This document shows, piece by piece, positions 12,301-20,620 of a stretch of DNA of 64,000 nucleotides; within the stretch, counting starts at the first letter, position 1; every line of letters starts with the position of its first letter. Origin of the DNA: Ligula intestinalis (taxonomy: Eukaryota; Platyhelminthes; Cestoda; Diphyllobothriidea; Diphyllobothriidae); NCBI GenBank assembly GCA_036362985.1, contig JAYGXS010000004.1, positions 11,762,930 to 11,826,929 of the forward strand, read 5' to 3'. The translations under genes and the position numbers were made by a program. The notes under the pieces are model-generated. The model made no database searches. It saw nothing but the letters and a program-made list of their open reading frames with translations, and was not told the DNA's origin.

Positions 12301-15300
12301 TAGTCCTCGATGGATCTGTCTGCACATCGCGCGCACTCGAGGGGCGACTGCAACCGGAGTGTTGGCGGTCTCGCGTGTCTCCCATCGACTCCACGGTTGT
12401 TGTAGTCATCGGTGGATCTGTCCGCCGATCGCGCGCGCTCAGCGGGCGTCTGCCATCGGTCTGCTGACGGTCACGTGCGTCCCCCACCCCCTGCACGACT
12501 GAGGTAATCACCGCTGGGTCTGCATGCCACTCGTGTGCGTCAGGGTGGCTGCTGCGAGATCTACCCTCATAGTCTGGTGGATAGTTTCGTTGTGGCCCGC
12601 CGTGATAAGCCCGTTCGCTCGTTTGGGTTCGCCGGTGGGTTGATGATTCATGCCGATCGTGCAAACTGCGGTTAACTCTTGCCCCCGGCTGCAGCGATGG
12701 CTGCCATTGATGAAGCTGTAAATCGCTCATTGGCGTAGTGGGCCTCGGCTGGATCGATTGAAGTCTGGTACGCAGAGCCTGATAGGCTGGATTTAAGTCA
12801 ATATTTCTATTGATTGTGTCTACGGAGGACCAACTTTCGAGCACCAGTCTGGCCATTTTTTCGTTGGATCGGCCGATGACTTCGGTGTTTTCGAAAGCGA
12901 ATTTGTGCTTCTCCCGTTTCATGTGGCCATATACCAGTGACACTCTGTCCTCGCGGTCGACTGCCAGCTGGTGCTCGTGTAGTCTTGTACAGAGGCGTTT
13001 TCCCGTTTCACCAATATACCTTGCACTGCAATTTTGGCAAGGTATGCTGTAGACCACTGCTGATTGTTCCGTTGTCGGCAGCGGGTCTTTGGGTCGCATT
13101 ATCTGCTGTCGGGTAGTCGAATCCGGTTTGTGGGCAATCCCAATTCCAAAAGGATTCAGGATTCGAGCTGTCGCCTCCGAAACATTCCTTACATAGGGGA
13201 TTGCGAGCCAAAACTTCGGTTTTTCGTCGTTCGGCCGCTGTCGGGTGGGTTTTCGTCGGCATTTGCGCAGGAAGGACCGTGGATAACCATTGGCTGAGAA
13301 CAGGGAGTGTAAATATTTTGCCTCCTCCTTTCTCCCGTCCTCATCGCTACAGTGTGTTTGAACCCGCTGAAATAGAGATCTGACACAACTGCGTTTGTGA
13401 CTAATGGGGTGGTTACTTCCGAATTGTAGGATGCATCTGGTGTTTGTTGACTTGCGGTATACCGTAGTTCGTATCCTTCCGTCGGAAGTCCTCGTAACCT
13501 GCACATCCAAGAAGGGCAACTGGTTGTTGCTTTCTTCTTCCATCGTAAACTGAATATCGGGAAATATCGAGTTCAGCAAGGTCTTGAAGTCCTGAACGTC
13601 CTTCTTTTTGATTACGACAAATGTGTCGTCGACGTACCTTGCCCAGAATTTTGGACAGTGCGATCGGAAGACCAGTCGCTCGAGCCTCTGCAGGACCGCC
13701 TCGGCAATTAACCCAGACAGAGGGGAGCCCATCGGTGTCCCCTTCTTTTGCTCGTAAACTCGATCGTTGAAGGCGAAGAATGTCCTAAGGCATTATTCCA
13801 AGAGTTCTGTGACGTGCTTCCGTTTGAGTTGTTGTTCATCTTCCTCGTACTTTTTCTGAAGAAGTTCATCGATAGTGCTGACGGCGAGACCGGTTGGAAT
13901 GGAGGTGAATAATGACACCACATCAAACGACACCATTACCTCGTCTGCATCTATTTCTAGATGTTTGATGTTCCTCAGAAATTCTTCAGCCGACTTCACT
14001 GTGTATTCCGAGCCTTCGGTGAGGAAGCGAAACCGCTGGTAGAGCCATTTTGATAGTCCAAATGTCGGTGTGCCACGTAAGGAGACAATGGGGCGAAGGG
14101 GCACACCCGGCTTATGCACTTTTGGCAGACCGTAGAAACGTGCCATCGTGGCATCTGTGGCTTTTGTGGTCAGTGCATCCTTTCGTTTGAGGGCTCCTGC
14201 CTTCTTCAGCTTGTCAATCGCCCGGTTGACGACGTTCACATGCTTTTTGAACTCTCCAGCTTCCGAAAGCTGGTAGGCATCTTCGTCCCCCAGCAGACTT
14301 TGTAGCTTTGCCGTGTACTCGGTCTTATCCATGACCACTGTCGAGCGTCCCTTGTCGGCTGGCAAGGTGACGATATCTTTCATCTTTCGGATTCGCATAA
14401 GCTCTCGGTTTTCTGCTTCTGAAATAGTCGTCTGAGGTTTGTGGTGAAGGAGAAGAGTTGACACTTGTTGCCGCATGGCGTTCTTACTCTTTGTTTGCTT
14501 CACATTTCTGAAGAGCTGGCTCGAATGATGCGATAAAGTCCACTGGTCGAGCATCTCTTGTGTTGAACTTAGTATCGTAGGATAAAACAGCCAGCTGCTG
14601 TTGCGTGAGAGGCCGAGATGAGAGGTTGTGGACCAGAGTACCATCAGTAGAGGACCGACTTGGTGGACTTATTTTTGCGAACTTTTGAAGCAGTTGGCTG
14701 TCACGTAGCCGGTGGTGACAATGTGCGTTGTTGGTTATCGTCGCTTCTAGGTTTTTCAACTCCAGTGCAGTAATAATGGACCGGCAATTAGCGGAGAGCT
14801 GTTGTATCTCTCGTTTGTATTTATGGATACGAGAGTGGCAGTCTTGTATCAAGACCCTGATCATCTTCTTCTTGAATTCAGCCATTGTTCGTTGGCAGAG
14901 GTCAGTTTTGACCGGCAGGCTATAACGCAGACATTTCGGCAAGACGTTCTCATCAAGGCATCATCTTTGGGGGATGGGGAGCGGGATAATTTATCTGGAC
15001 CTCGTATCTTTTGTCATGTTAACGGACAGCACGAAGTTCAGCGCTCGTGCGTCAGCCATCGCTACAACACCAGATAGTCTGCGCGGCATTCCAACTCTCG
15101 GCAAGCAGGAACACAACCCACCACACTGTTGATGGAAAATAATGTATTTCCGAAACGTCAGCACAATTACAGTGTGGTCCACGACAGCGCCTTTTTTTCT
15201 TCGCCTTCTTTGGGGGATGATGATCGGGATCATTTATCTGTACCTCGTATCTTCACCCATGTTAATATATATATATACCCCACTTACTGCTATTATGACT

Positions 15301-15533
15301 TGGCCGGAATCGGCCTGGCAGGCGGTCAACCTTTGGGGACCTCTGACCACCACACGAACTTTGTTTAGTTCGGAAGCCTATTCGATCGGTGTTCGCACAT
15401 TCCTGAGTGAATATATACCCGATCAGCAGTGCCNNNNNNNNNNNNNNNNNNNNNNNNNNNNNNNNNNNNNNNNNNNNNNNNNNNNNNNNNNNNNNNNNNN
15501 NNNNNNNNNNNNNNNNNNNNNNNNNNNNNNNNN

Positions 15534-15581
<48 letters not shown>

Positions 15582-17568
15582 CCATACTCCAAACTCCCAC
15601 AGAACCTTTACTTTCCTAGGAGTTGCAACAGGACTTTGAGAGGGCTACAAGTTCACGAGCAAGTAAACGACGGAGACAGTTCTAAAAGGAAATGATTTAA
15701 AACCGACAGTACAGCTATATAAGACAGGCCAATTCCAGCAAGTCCATAAGAAAAATTTCGTTCTTTCCTCGAGACGCCCTACAATACTGGACAACGGTAG
15801 TCTCTTTAAATAGTCGAAAGTCGACGGTGAACAGGAATCAAAAAACGAAAAAAACTATGCTCTTTGAACTCTGATTTAGAAACAGACAATAATAAAAGGC
15901 AAAAAACATACGCGGGTAGGATGAGAAGCAGTCAGAAGGACAGCCTGGAACAGAAGCTCAAAAGTCCCTTGGACACGAGATTGTGCATTCGGTTGTTTGG
16001 CTAAGATTTCAGACCAATTCTCGACAACTTGGACACCGAGAAAGACAAGGAACTCAGTCCAGCGTTGCAAAAAAACACCTGATTCTGGTGTATATTGTTC
16101 GATGGAACAAGTAATTCTAGAGTGAAGCAAGAATTACAGTACAGCATATAAGAATCAGTTCCTAGAGCGAACCTAATTTCACTGATTTCGGACTAAGCAT
16201 ATTTCATATTCTTGCTTGTGAAACAAGAGAAAAGGACATTACAAATGTGAAGATAGTGTAATGATTTTATAGTAGTTTGATTAGGAGAGAGAGAGTACAA
16301 CCACATTGACACCAGTATATGATACTTGAGAACTTAATCCCCTAAAAGACAGTAAACTGGTATGAAAGGGTGCACAAACAGAGAAAAAAGAAAAAGTGTA
16401 TGAAAGAGTTAAGGGTCAAAGCTACTTTGGCGAACATTTATCGGGTACCTTGTTGTGTCATGTAAGAATGTCACCGGATCTGAGGCCGGGTCCTCCGAAA
16501 AGGCGATGAAGGCCGAGTAAACAGATGTGGTTTCGACGTCCTTTGCACCAGTGAAAAGTGAACGTTTTTTAACAATAAGAACTGAAAGTAGGTCAGCGAC
16601 TTCAACTTTAAATGCGTTAACTCGAAGTAGATTTAGCATCAAGTAGACGCTAGGCACAGTCTGCATCGTAAATGGGAAGTCTTTGGGTGGTTTCCAATCC
16701 ATGAAAGAAACAATAGGAGCCCATTCGAAAAACCCGCTCAGAAACTGAAGGGCTGCACGGATCATGCGAACTGCCTCGAGTTCAAAATAGGCTTCCTAGG
16801 ATAGATCACATTTCAGAAACGAAAATGCGTACGGTGAATAACTTTCCTTCTGTTGACAAGAAAATTGTGTCAAGTGCAAGCCCCACAAGCGGGGGAAGAT
16901 TTTCAGATAAACTAGAGCAGATTTCTCTTCGACGTTTTGGTGGAACGTCTTGAAAATACAATACATCTTCCGAAAGGCGCAGAAAAGTATCAAACACTAT
17001 AAATGCCTGGGGTGCCTTCAGAGATTAGTAATCAGAATGCAACTTACGCCTGAGTGACCCAAAGAACTGAACTCCTCAATCATTGACGGCCACTGCTGAG
17101 GCCATTCACACTTGATTATATGGACCAGAATCTGAGTAAGTACAAGACTAACCGCATTGCCCTCGGCGTTATAGCTGTTCAGTTTGTGAAGCTAACACAC
17201 TGATGAATAAAAATTTTTATAACTTACATTTGACACACAAATGCAAACCATTTCCTTAATTGCTAGTTTTTCGGAAGCAGCTAGTTCAGCCCAAGAACGT
17301 CTGATTATTAAATAATGAATCAAGCAAGTTTACTTCACTCGATGTTCAAGACATCGCAATCCAAATATCACAGCCGGTGCACTCTGGTTTTCGTCACAAA
17401 AACTTTGAAGATGATTAATACAAAAATCGTGTTCTTTATAATCCTCAGTCAGCTGCAACATATGGATGATGAAGTTTATCAAACCTGAATGCACTTGGCA
17501 CGAATATTGTTGGGTGTTAGAGGATCCAACATTTTACCTACGGCGTCAGTTATTGCGACTAAGTCCAT
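2934..17568 (-). CDS. XPO5: Exportin-5, N-terminal half (11 exons, 3' end beyond window)
   Basis: Exportin-5 is a karyopherin-beta that carries pre-miRNA and other structured RNA out of the nucleus with RanGTP. Exons, read on the minus strand: 17568-17485, 17452-17334, 17300-17228, 17191-17048, 17006-16833, 16795-16449, 16116-15912, 11461-11336, 5119-5035, 4785-4663 and 3301-2934. All junctions are GT-AG and keep phase, giving 1848 nt or 616 codons. The order of recognisable blocks follows the family: N-terminal repeat (KMLDPLTPNN), the importin/Xpo1 signature CEWPQQWPSMIEE, then DVPPKRRREI, ALQFLSGFFEW, ASHPTR and KYMPQLLELW. The protein is normally about 1200 aa, so roughly half is missing off the left edge. 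I took the start at 17568 because the family's N-terminal helix begins there (MDLVAITDAV). The identification is from memory of the family, not a search. Confidence 0.9.
3971..4092. repeat. Inverted SINE-tail insertion with 11-bp target duplication
   Basis: Arms at 3998-4026 and 4064-4091 are reverse complements (TTTAGTTGACCCAATTG and CAATTGGGTCAACTAAA), with a ~37-nt loop. The block is flanked by direct repeats ATTCTAGATTG at 3960-3970 and 4093-4103, consistent with a target-site duplication. Similar tails occur near 4480 and 52090. Confidence 0.6.
4128..4312 (+). repeat. Dispersed repeat X, fullest copy
   Basis: Contains CCTTTGAACTCCCTATTGG at 4168, GCAGAACATTTCAGAACAG near 4219 and GTGAAAAAACTCCTCAGG near 4281. 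The first string recurs exactly at 34922 and in diverged form near 24701 and 288. The last recurs near 24812. No coding capacity or tRNA-like head is apparent, so its class is unknown. Confidence 0.55.
4663..5119 (-). CDS. XPO5: XPO5 exons 9 and 10
   Basis: Exon 9 is 5119-5035 (85 nt, NYPLPSEPYAAWVQAHVEKD). Exon 10 is 4785-4663 (123 nt, ending WHTRLLEQQLS). A 249-nt intron separates them. The donors are GTAAGC and GTAAGC, and the acceptors TTTAG and CTTCAG. The glycine codon is split across the junction and the frame stays open. The amino-acid match to exportin-5 is weaker here than in exons 1-8, but position and phase fit. Confidence 0.75.
5120..6590. other. XPO5 intron 8, 5'-distal part, nothing recognised
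   Basis: No coding homology, RNA gene or clear repeat seen apart from a C-run near 6125-6140. Confidence 0.4.
6623..6724 (+). repeat. Three tandem 34-bp repeats upstream of Gypsy gag
   Basis: Units at 6623-6656, 6657-6690 and 6691-6724 share GTTGATTAAC followed by ATTCACCCCTACC and a TTACACTC end. A TATATAAT-like string follows at about 6738 and gag begins at 6914. The layout suggests the U3 part of a 5' LTR, but I found no matching 3' LTR. Confidence 0.6.
8209..9000 (+). pseudogene. Gypsy reverse transcriptase domain with YVDN active site
   Basis: A 263-codon open segment covers RT fingers and palm: SSSPWRAQVLVV, RMVVDYSQTINKYT, LDLKSAYHQIPI, FFRIPFGVTNGV, VFVYVDNIVICG and LLGYEVSKGNIRPDP. 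The second active-site aspartate of YxDD is replaced by Asn, which by general RT knowledge should abolish polymerisation. A stop (TAA) ends the segment at 8998-9000, directly before the RNase H coding sequence. Confidence 0.85.
9153..10183 (+). pseudogene. Gypsy RNase H end and integrase, frameshifted
   Basis: The frame from 9153 carries the RNase H tail (FKLITDQRSVAFIY, RPGKETRAADTLSR) and the integrase zinc-binding and core regions (HTSLCHPGISR, ERLSLDFKGPLPS, LTIIDEYFRFPFGF, VHTDLGSLFMS). Near 9832-9838, at a run of seven G, the frame changes and continues as TTPYNPQGNGHVECLNQ through a C-terminal ORF ending at 10183. The conserved catalytic D, D and E are present across the two frames. 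Confidence 0.8.
10511..11335. other. Remainder of XPO5 intron 8, nothing recognised
   Basis: No open coding segment, terminal repeat matching 6.4-6.9 kb, or RNA gene seen. This is where a Gypsy 3' LTR would be expected. Confidence 0.4.
11336..11461 (-). CDS. XPO5: XPO5 exon 8
   Basis: A 126-nt, 42-codon exon between a pyrimidine-rich acceptor (TTTTTTCCAG) and a GTACGT donor, phase 0 at both ends. It encodes SKFFKSVLESSSPSLLE and SKYMPQLLELW, matching the exportin-5 block that follows the exon 7 motif. It stands alone between two TE-loaded introns of 4.45 and 6.2 kb. Confidence 0.83.
12045..12078 (-). ncRNA. Hammerhead-ribozyme-like core in Penelope 1 pseudo-LTR
   Basis: Read on the minus strand: CTGATGA (12078-12072), a 19-nt segment that can pair GGGAACA with TGTTTTC around an AGCG loop, then GAAAC and GTC. 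This is the order of a type I hammerhead core with a two-pair helix III. One extra U lies between CTGATGA and stem II, and stem I pairs only weakly, so activity is doubtful. Penelope-like elements are known to carry hammerhead motifs in their pseudo-LTRs. Confidence 0.5.
12152..14942 (-). pseudogene. Penelope RT-GIY-YIG polyprotein, one stop and one frameshift
   Basis: Three open pieces read 14942-14484, 14644-13793 and 13732-12152; the last two are in the same frame, separated only by a TAA at 13793-13795. RT motifs include LPADKGRSTVVMD, FYGLPKVHKPGVPLRPIV, VMVSFDVVSLFTSIP, GSPLSGLIAE and ARYVDDTFVV. The GIY-YIG domain reads VYSIPCQNCSARYIGETG, RLCTRLHEH and RLVLESW, with the catalytic Tyr, Arg and Glu positions present. 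The C-terminal ~130 residues are Arg/Thr-rich and contain three imperfect ~34-residue repeats. The N-terminal piece joins the RT frame near 14490 by a 1-2 nt shift. Confidence 0.86.
15120..15230 (+). repeat. Penelope 1 pseudo-LTR arm, opposite orientation
   Basis: Resembles the reverse complement of 11975-12088. It contains TTGATGG, a stem GGAAA/TTTCC, and GAAACGTCAGC at 15153-15163, a degenerate version of the hammerhead-like core. The strings CCACACTGT (15130-15138) and ACAGTGTGG (15170-15178) are exact reverse complements enclosing it. Confidence 0.6.
15231..15911. other. XPO5 intron 7 with assembly gap and AT microsatellite
   Basis: Contains 100 N at 15434-15533, a conventional gap of unknown size, followed by (TA)n at 15534-15580. 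A short TATATA run also lies at 15266-15277. Nothing coding is seen on either side before exon 7. Confidence 0.8.
15912..16116 (-). CDS. XPO5: XPO5 exon 7
   Basis: The acceptor is CTCTAG at 16117-16118 and the donor is GTATGT just below 15912. It encodes the block with QRWTEFLVFLGVQ and FQAVLLTASHPTR, which matches the exportin-5 region before its conserved THPSQ-like motif. Phase is 2 at entry and 0 at exit. The following intron (15911-11462, 4450 nt) contains Penelope-like element 1 and the assembly gap. Confidence 0.85.
16449..17568 (-). CDS. XPO5: XPO5 exons 1-6 with five ultra-short introns
   Basis: Six exons (84, 119, 73, 144, 174 and 347 nt) are separated by introns of 32, 33, 36, 41 and 37 nt at 17453-17484, 17301-17333, 17192-17227, 17007-17047 and 16796-16832. 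Each intron begins GT and ends AG, and each restores the reading frame, with split codons at the exon 2/3 and 6/7 junctions. Without splicing every intron would introduce a frameshift or stop, so these are not ORF artefacts. The block encodes the Ran-binding N-terminal repeats of exportin-5, including the conserved WPxxWP motif in exon 4. Confidence 0.88.
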
Positions 17569-17799
17569 TTTTTGCAAAAAATAAAAAATATTCTCCAGTC
17601 ACAACTAATCTTCGGACTATGATTGATGCGTCTCGCAATGAACTATGTGTATTCTTTCACCAGTATTTTGTTGGTTTTTGTGGTTGCAGGTGCTACAATA
17701 TGATTGGTCGGTAAATTCTGCAGCCGTTGCTTCGTGATTGGTGGACTGGATTTGCCTCTTTGGGCTGCGCTTCATCCAAATATTTGCACGTGAGCTACC
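17569..17799. promoter_or_regulatory. Candidate bidirectional promoter between XPO5 and ZSWIM/MULE gene
   Basis: Only 231 bp separate the two divergent start codons. The interval contains two GATTGG strings (inverted CCAAT boxes, near 17701 and 17736) and a CACGTG E-box near 17787. No TATA box stands out. A shared divergent promoter is an inference from spacing; the CCAAT motifs are short and could be chance. Confidence 0.4.
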
Positions 17800-20620
17800 A
17801 TGGCGTTCACTTCTGATGTCGATAAGAAATTTCGCGAGGTTCTCTGCGGCCGTCACTTCCAATCCTTTATGGAGCTTGAGGAAGCCATCAAAGAGTTTAG
17901 CACAGTAACGAACGTCAATTGAAATTACTTTTAGGCAACGGGCTATTATTTCAGGATGGGCCGCTCAAATAAATATCCTGCGGACTCGATACATGCCAAG
18001 CAGTTTGTGTATGCCCATCGCAAATATGTATGCATCGTTGTGCCGACGAAAAAGTAGGAATATTTATGATTGTAGTTGATATCTACTGCTAGCCGTGTTG
18101 GATGTGAAGCGTACTTTAATGTCAATCATAGAGTTAAAAAGGGTATCGCTGTAACGTCCCTTGATATGCAGCACAATCACGAGTCAGTGCCTCCTGAATA
18201 TGTGGATACTGAAAGCATTTTTACGAAGAATTATTTGCAGGATTTTCGGACGTTGAGCCCGTCGTCGCCTAAAAGTGAATTTATGCACTTTTTTATTTCC
18301 CAACATTAGCTAGAGAACAAGCACAAGTTTTACGTTGACAATTTAAAAGGGTGATGCAAGGAGGAATTTTCAACACGCATGCAGAACTTATGTCAAAAGT
18401 TCGGGATTTCGAAAAGGTAGGGCAAACGTGCTTATCTTAACGGAGTTTTCAGGCCACAAACTGCAGTTTTATAGTAGCCCACAGCAGCAGACTGCCAGAG
18501 AACCACCCTGCATATGGCACGGTCAAGTACAAATACGTGTATTTTCGATGTGTGCACGGCGGTAATCCTAGGGCTAAAAATGCTAGACGACGGACTAGGT
18601 AATTGCTTGTAAATTAAAAGATGACGTTTTAGGTCAATGAGATTTGGTTGCAAGGCCAGGTTTACGGCAGTGGAGTTAGAAGGAGAGCTGCATGTTAAGT
18701 CTCTCTCCATGCTTCACAACCACGCTTGCAGCCAGTTTTTTGTATCAGCGTACCCTAAATTTCGTAAGCTGGAGGCCGAAGCCGATGAAAAGCGTCTCCG
18801 TATCATATACCAATTGAAGCCTTCAGCGGGTTGTCTGAAGATCTTTTTGAAAAGTGAGCATCTTGTTCTGTAACGCAAACACTGTTAGAGTCTTATGGCA
18901 TAAATTATAGGGTGAAGGACATTTCGAACATGAGAAGGCGAATTTTGCGATCTGATCTATCCGCAATAGTGATGACGACAGCCCTGCAAAATTTAGAAGG
19001 AGGCAGTTTCTACGACTCTATATACGGCGACGATGGGCTCGAAGCCGTTTGTTTTACGGCACCAGCGCTGAAAAACCTGTTTGCCCAGTATGCAAAGTGG
19101 TGCAAATGGATGGCACCTACGGAACGAACCGTCACGGGTTTGCATTGTATCACGTAGTGATAACCGACAAGCATGGCCATGCGCGGTCCGTATACTATGC
19201 TTTAATTACACACGAAACGGCCGATTTGGTAGAATGGGTCGTGAGGAAATTTAAGGAATTCATGGGCTCCGCAGCCAATGAAATACGTATGGTTTTGGTC
19301 GCTAAGAATGCTCGTGAGATAAAAGCCTGGGAGCAAGAATTTCACGAAGTGAACATTCGCATCCTAATATGCACATTTCACGTCCTTCAGGCCTTCAGGC
19401 GAAAGGATGCAAGGCTAAATGGAGGACATACAGCCGACAATGCTATGGTTTTTGTTAGAAAGTCTGCGTATACACTAAGCCGTTCAAGATTTAGAGGTAT
19501 ATTGCAAGACATCCGAGCGCATTATCCTGAGTTGTGGTCTTATATGGAGGCCAATTGGTTAAGCTGCCAGGACATGTGGGCTCACCATGCCCGCGTTAAG
19601 GTTGTCACTTATGGTGACAATGCTACGAATAAGACCGAGAGTCTTAATCGTAGGATAAAGGAAGAATGCCGGCGGTACATTAGTATGCCGGAATGTGTAA
19701 AGAAACTTATGCGTTTGGTGGAGGTTAAGAATTTTTACAGTGAAAGGCTGAAGGTGGAAGAATATGTCCGCCGAAGGCATTACGACGGGTTTCCCCTACA
19801 CGTGGCAGCTATATGTAAGAGGCTGACGGATTATACGTCAGATAAATTCCTCAAGCATATTGAAGCCACCAGTGGGGTGAGCAGCATGAGTAACTGGGTG
19901 GACGTGTGTGGTTGCCGATTCTCATCGAATTGGGAACTACCTTGTGTCCATATAGTTAACTGCATGGCCGTGAAAAACGTTGACCCCGAGGTCGTTTTGA
20001 GTGGCAGTCGTTGGCTGACTACCAAGGAAATTGGTGAAGTTAGGCCTTTGGAAGAGACGGTTATTCCACGCCCTGTAAGCAGTTTTACAGCGGACGTGAT
20101 TGTAAGACGTAGGCAGACTGTGTACACAGAAGCCTATAAGTATACGGAAGCGATGAGAATTCTAGCTCCTGTTATTGAAAAAATGAAGGGGAGCGGTACC
20201 AGGCGCTTCACTACAATGCGTCGTGAAGCGGAAGCCTTCGCCGAGTATATGATGAAATTTACCCCTGATGAGTCGCCTTCCAACTCTCCGGAGCGGGCAG
20301 AAGACGAAGGGGATATCGAAGAAGGGCCGTCGGTCGCGCGTTGTGCTATGAGAGCGGAGGGCAACATGTTGTTTGCACACGTCGGGGGTGGTAATAACCA
20401 GCCCATTTTTGCGTGGCGCAAGGACGAGTTGCTCCCAAACCTTCGCGTCCGCGGTCATTCTCGTGTGAGGGTACCGACAGTTAGACCTTTAGCCAGAAGT
20501 AGTGCTTACAACGCAGCTGCTTACCACGCTGCTAGTTCGGCTTCTGGTACACCTATTTTTCGAAGTAGTAACATACGATGGGCCTCGGACGGTTCTCCTG
20601 ACCAAGAAAACCGTCCTTGA
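17800..20620 (+). pseudogene. ZSWIM/MULE-transposase-like gene, 7 exons, two lesions
   Basis: Predicted exons: 17800-17904, 17935-18053, 18093-18274, 18310-18416, 18453-18598, 18633-18853 and 18889-20620, with six GT-AG introns of 30, 39, 35, 36, 34 and 35 nt. Two tandem FAR1/FLYWCH-like modules each end in a GC-x-A...HNH pattern (VGCEAYF/QHNHE and FGCKARF/LHNHA). A MULE-type DDE domain follows (MDGTYGTN, LICTFHVLQ, NKTESLNRRIKEE), then a SWIM zinc finger (CGCRF...LPCVHIVNC). The second catalytic position, usually within a TDKD-like motif, reads VAKN. An in-frame TGA lies at 18336-18338, and one base is missing near 19097. The 523-codon 3' ORF is otherwise open. This could be a decaying element, a domesticated ZSWIM1/3-like gene, or an intact gene with sequencing errors. 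Confidence 0.72.

Larger units (their letters stand above)
11975..15230 (-). mobile_element. Penelope-like element 1 with inverted pseudo-LTR arms
   Basis: The minus-strand body encodes an N-terminal region (14942-14484), a reverse transcriptase (14644-12900) and a GIY-YIG endonuclease (12.8-13.1 kb). The body is flanked by related ~110-bp arms in opposite orientation at 11975-12088 and 15120-15230. The arms share TTTCGAAACGTCAGCAC-type sequence, CAGTGTGGTCCA and CTTTGGGGGATG. A third partial arm copy lies near 14957-15020. One in-frame stop (13793-13795) and one frameshift near 14490 break the reading frame. The element lies in XPO5 intron 7, in the same orientation as the gene. Confidence 0.85.

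Noticed and set aside
12092..12502. Plus-strand ORFs opposite the Penelope C-terminus
   Set aside because: Shadow frames of the GC-rich, Arg-rich repeats encoded on the minus strand.
17199..17206. CTGATGAA as another hammerhead core
   Set aside because: Lies inside an XPO5 micro-intron with no GAAA partner or pairing stems nearby.
20261..20275. CTGATGAGTCGCC in the ZSWIM/MULE coding exon
   Set aside because: No complementary stem II strand and no GAAAC downstream; coincidental within coding sequence.
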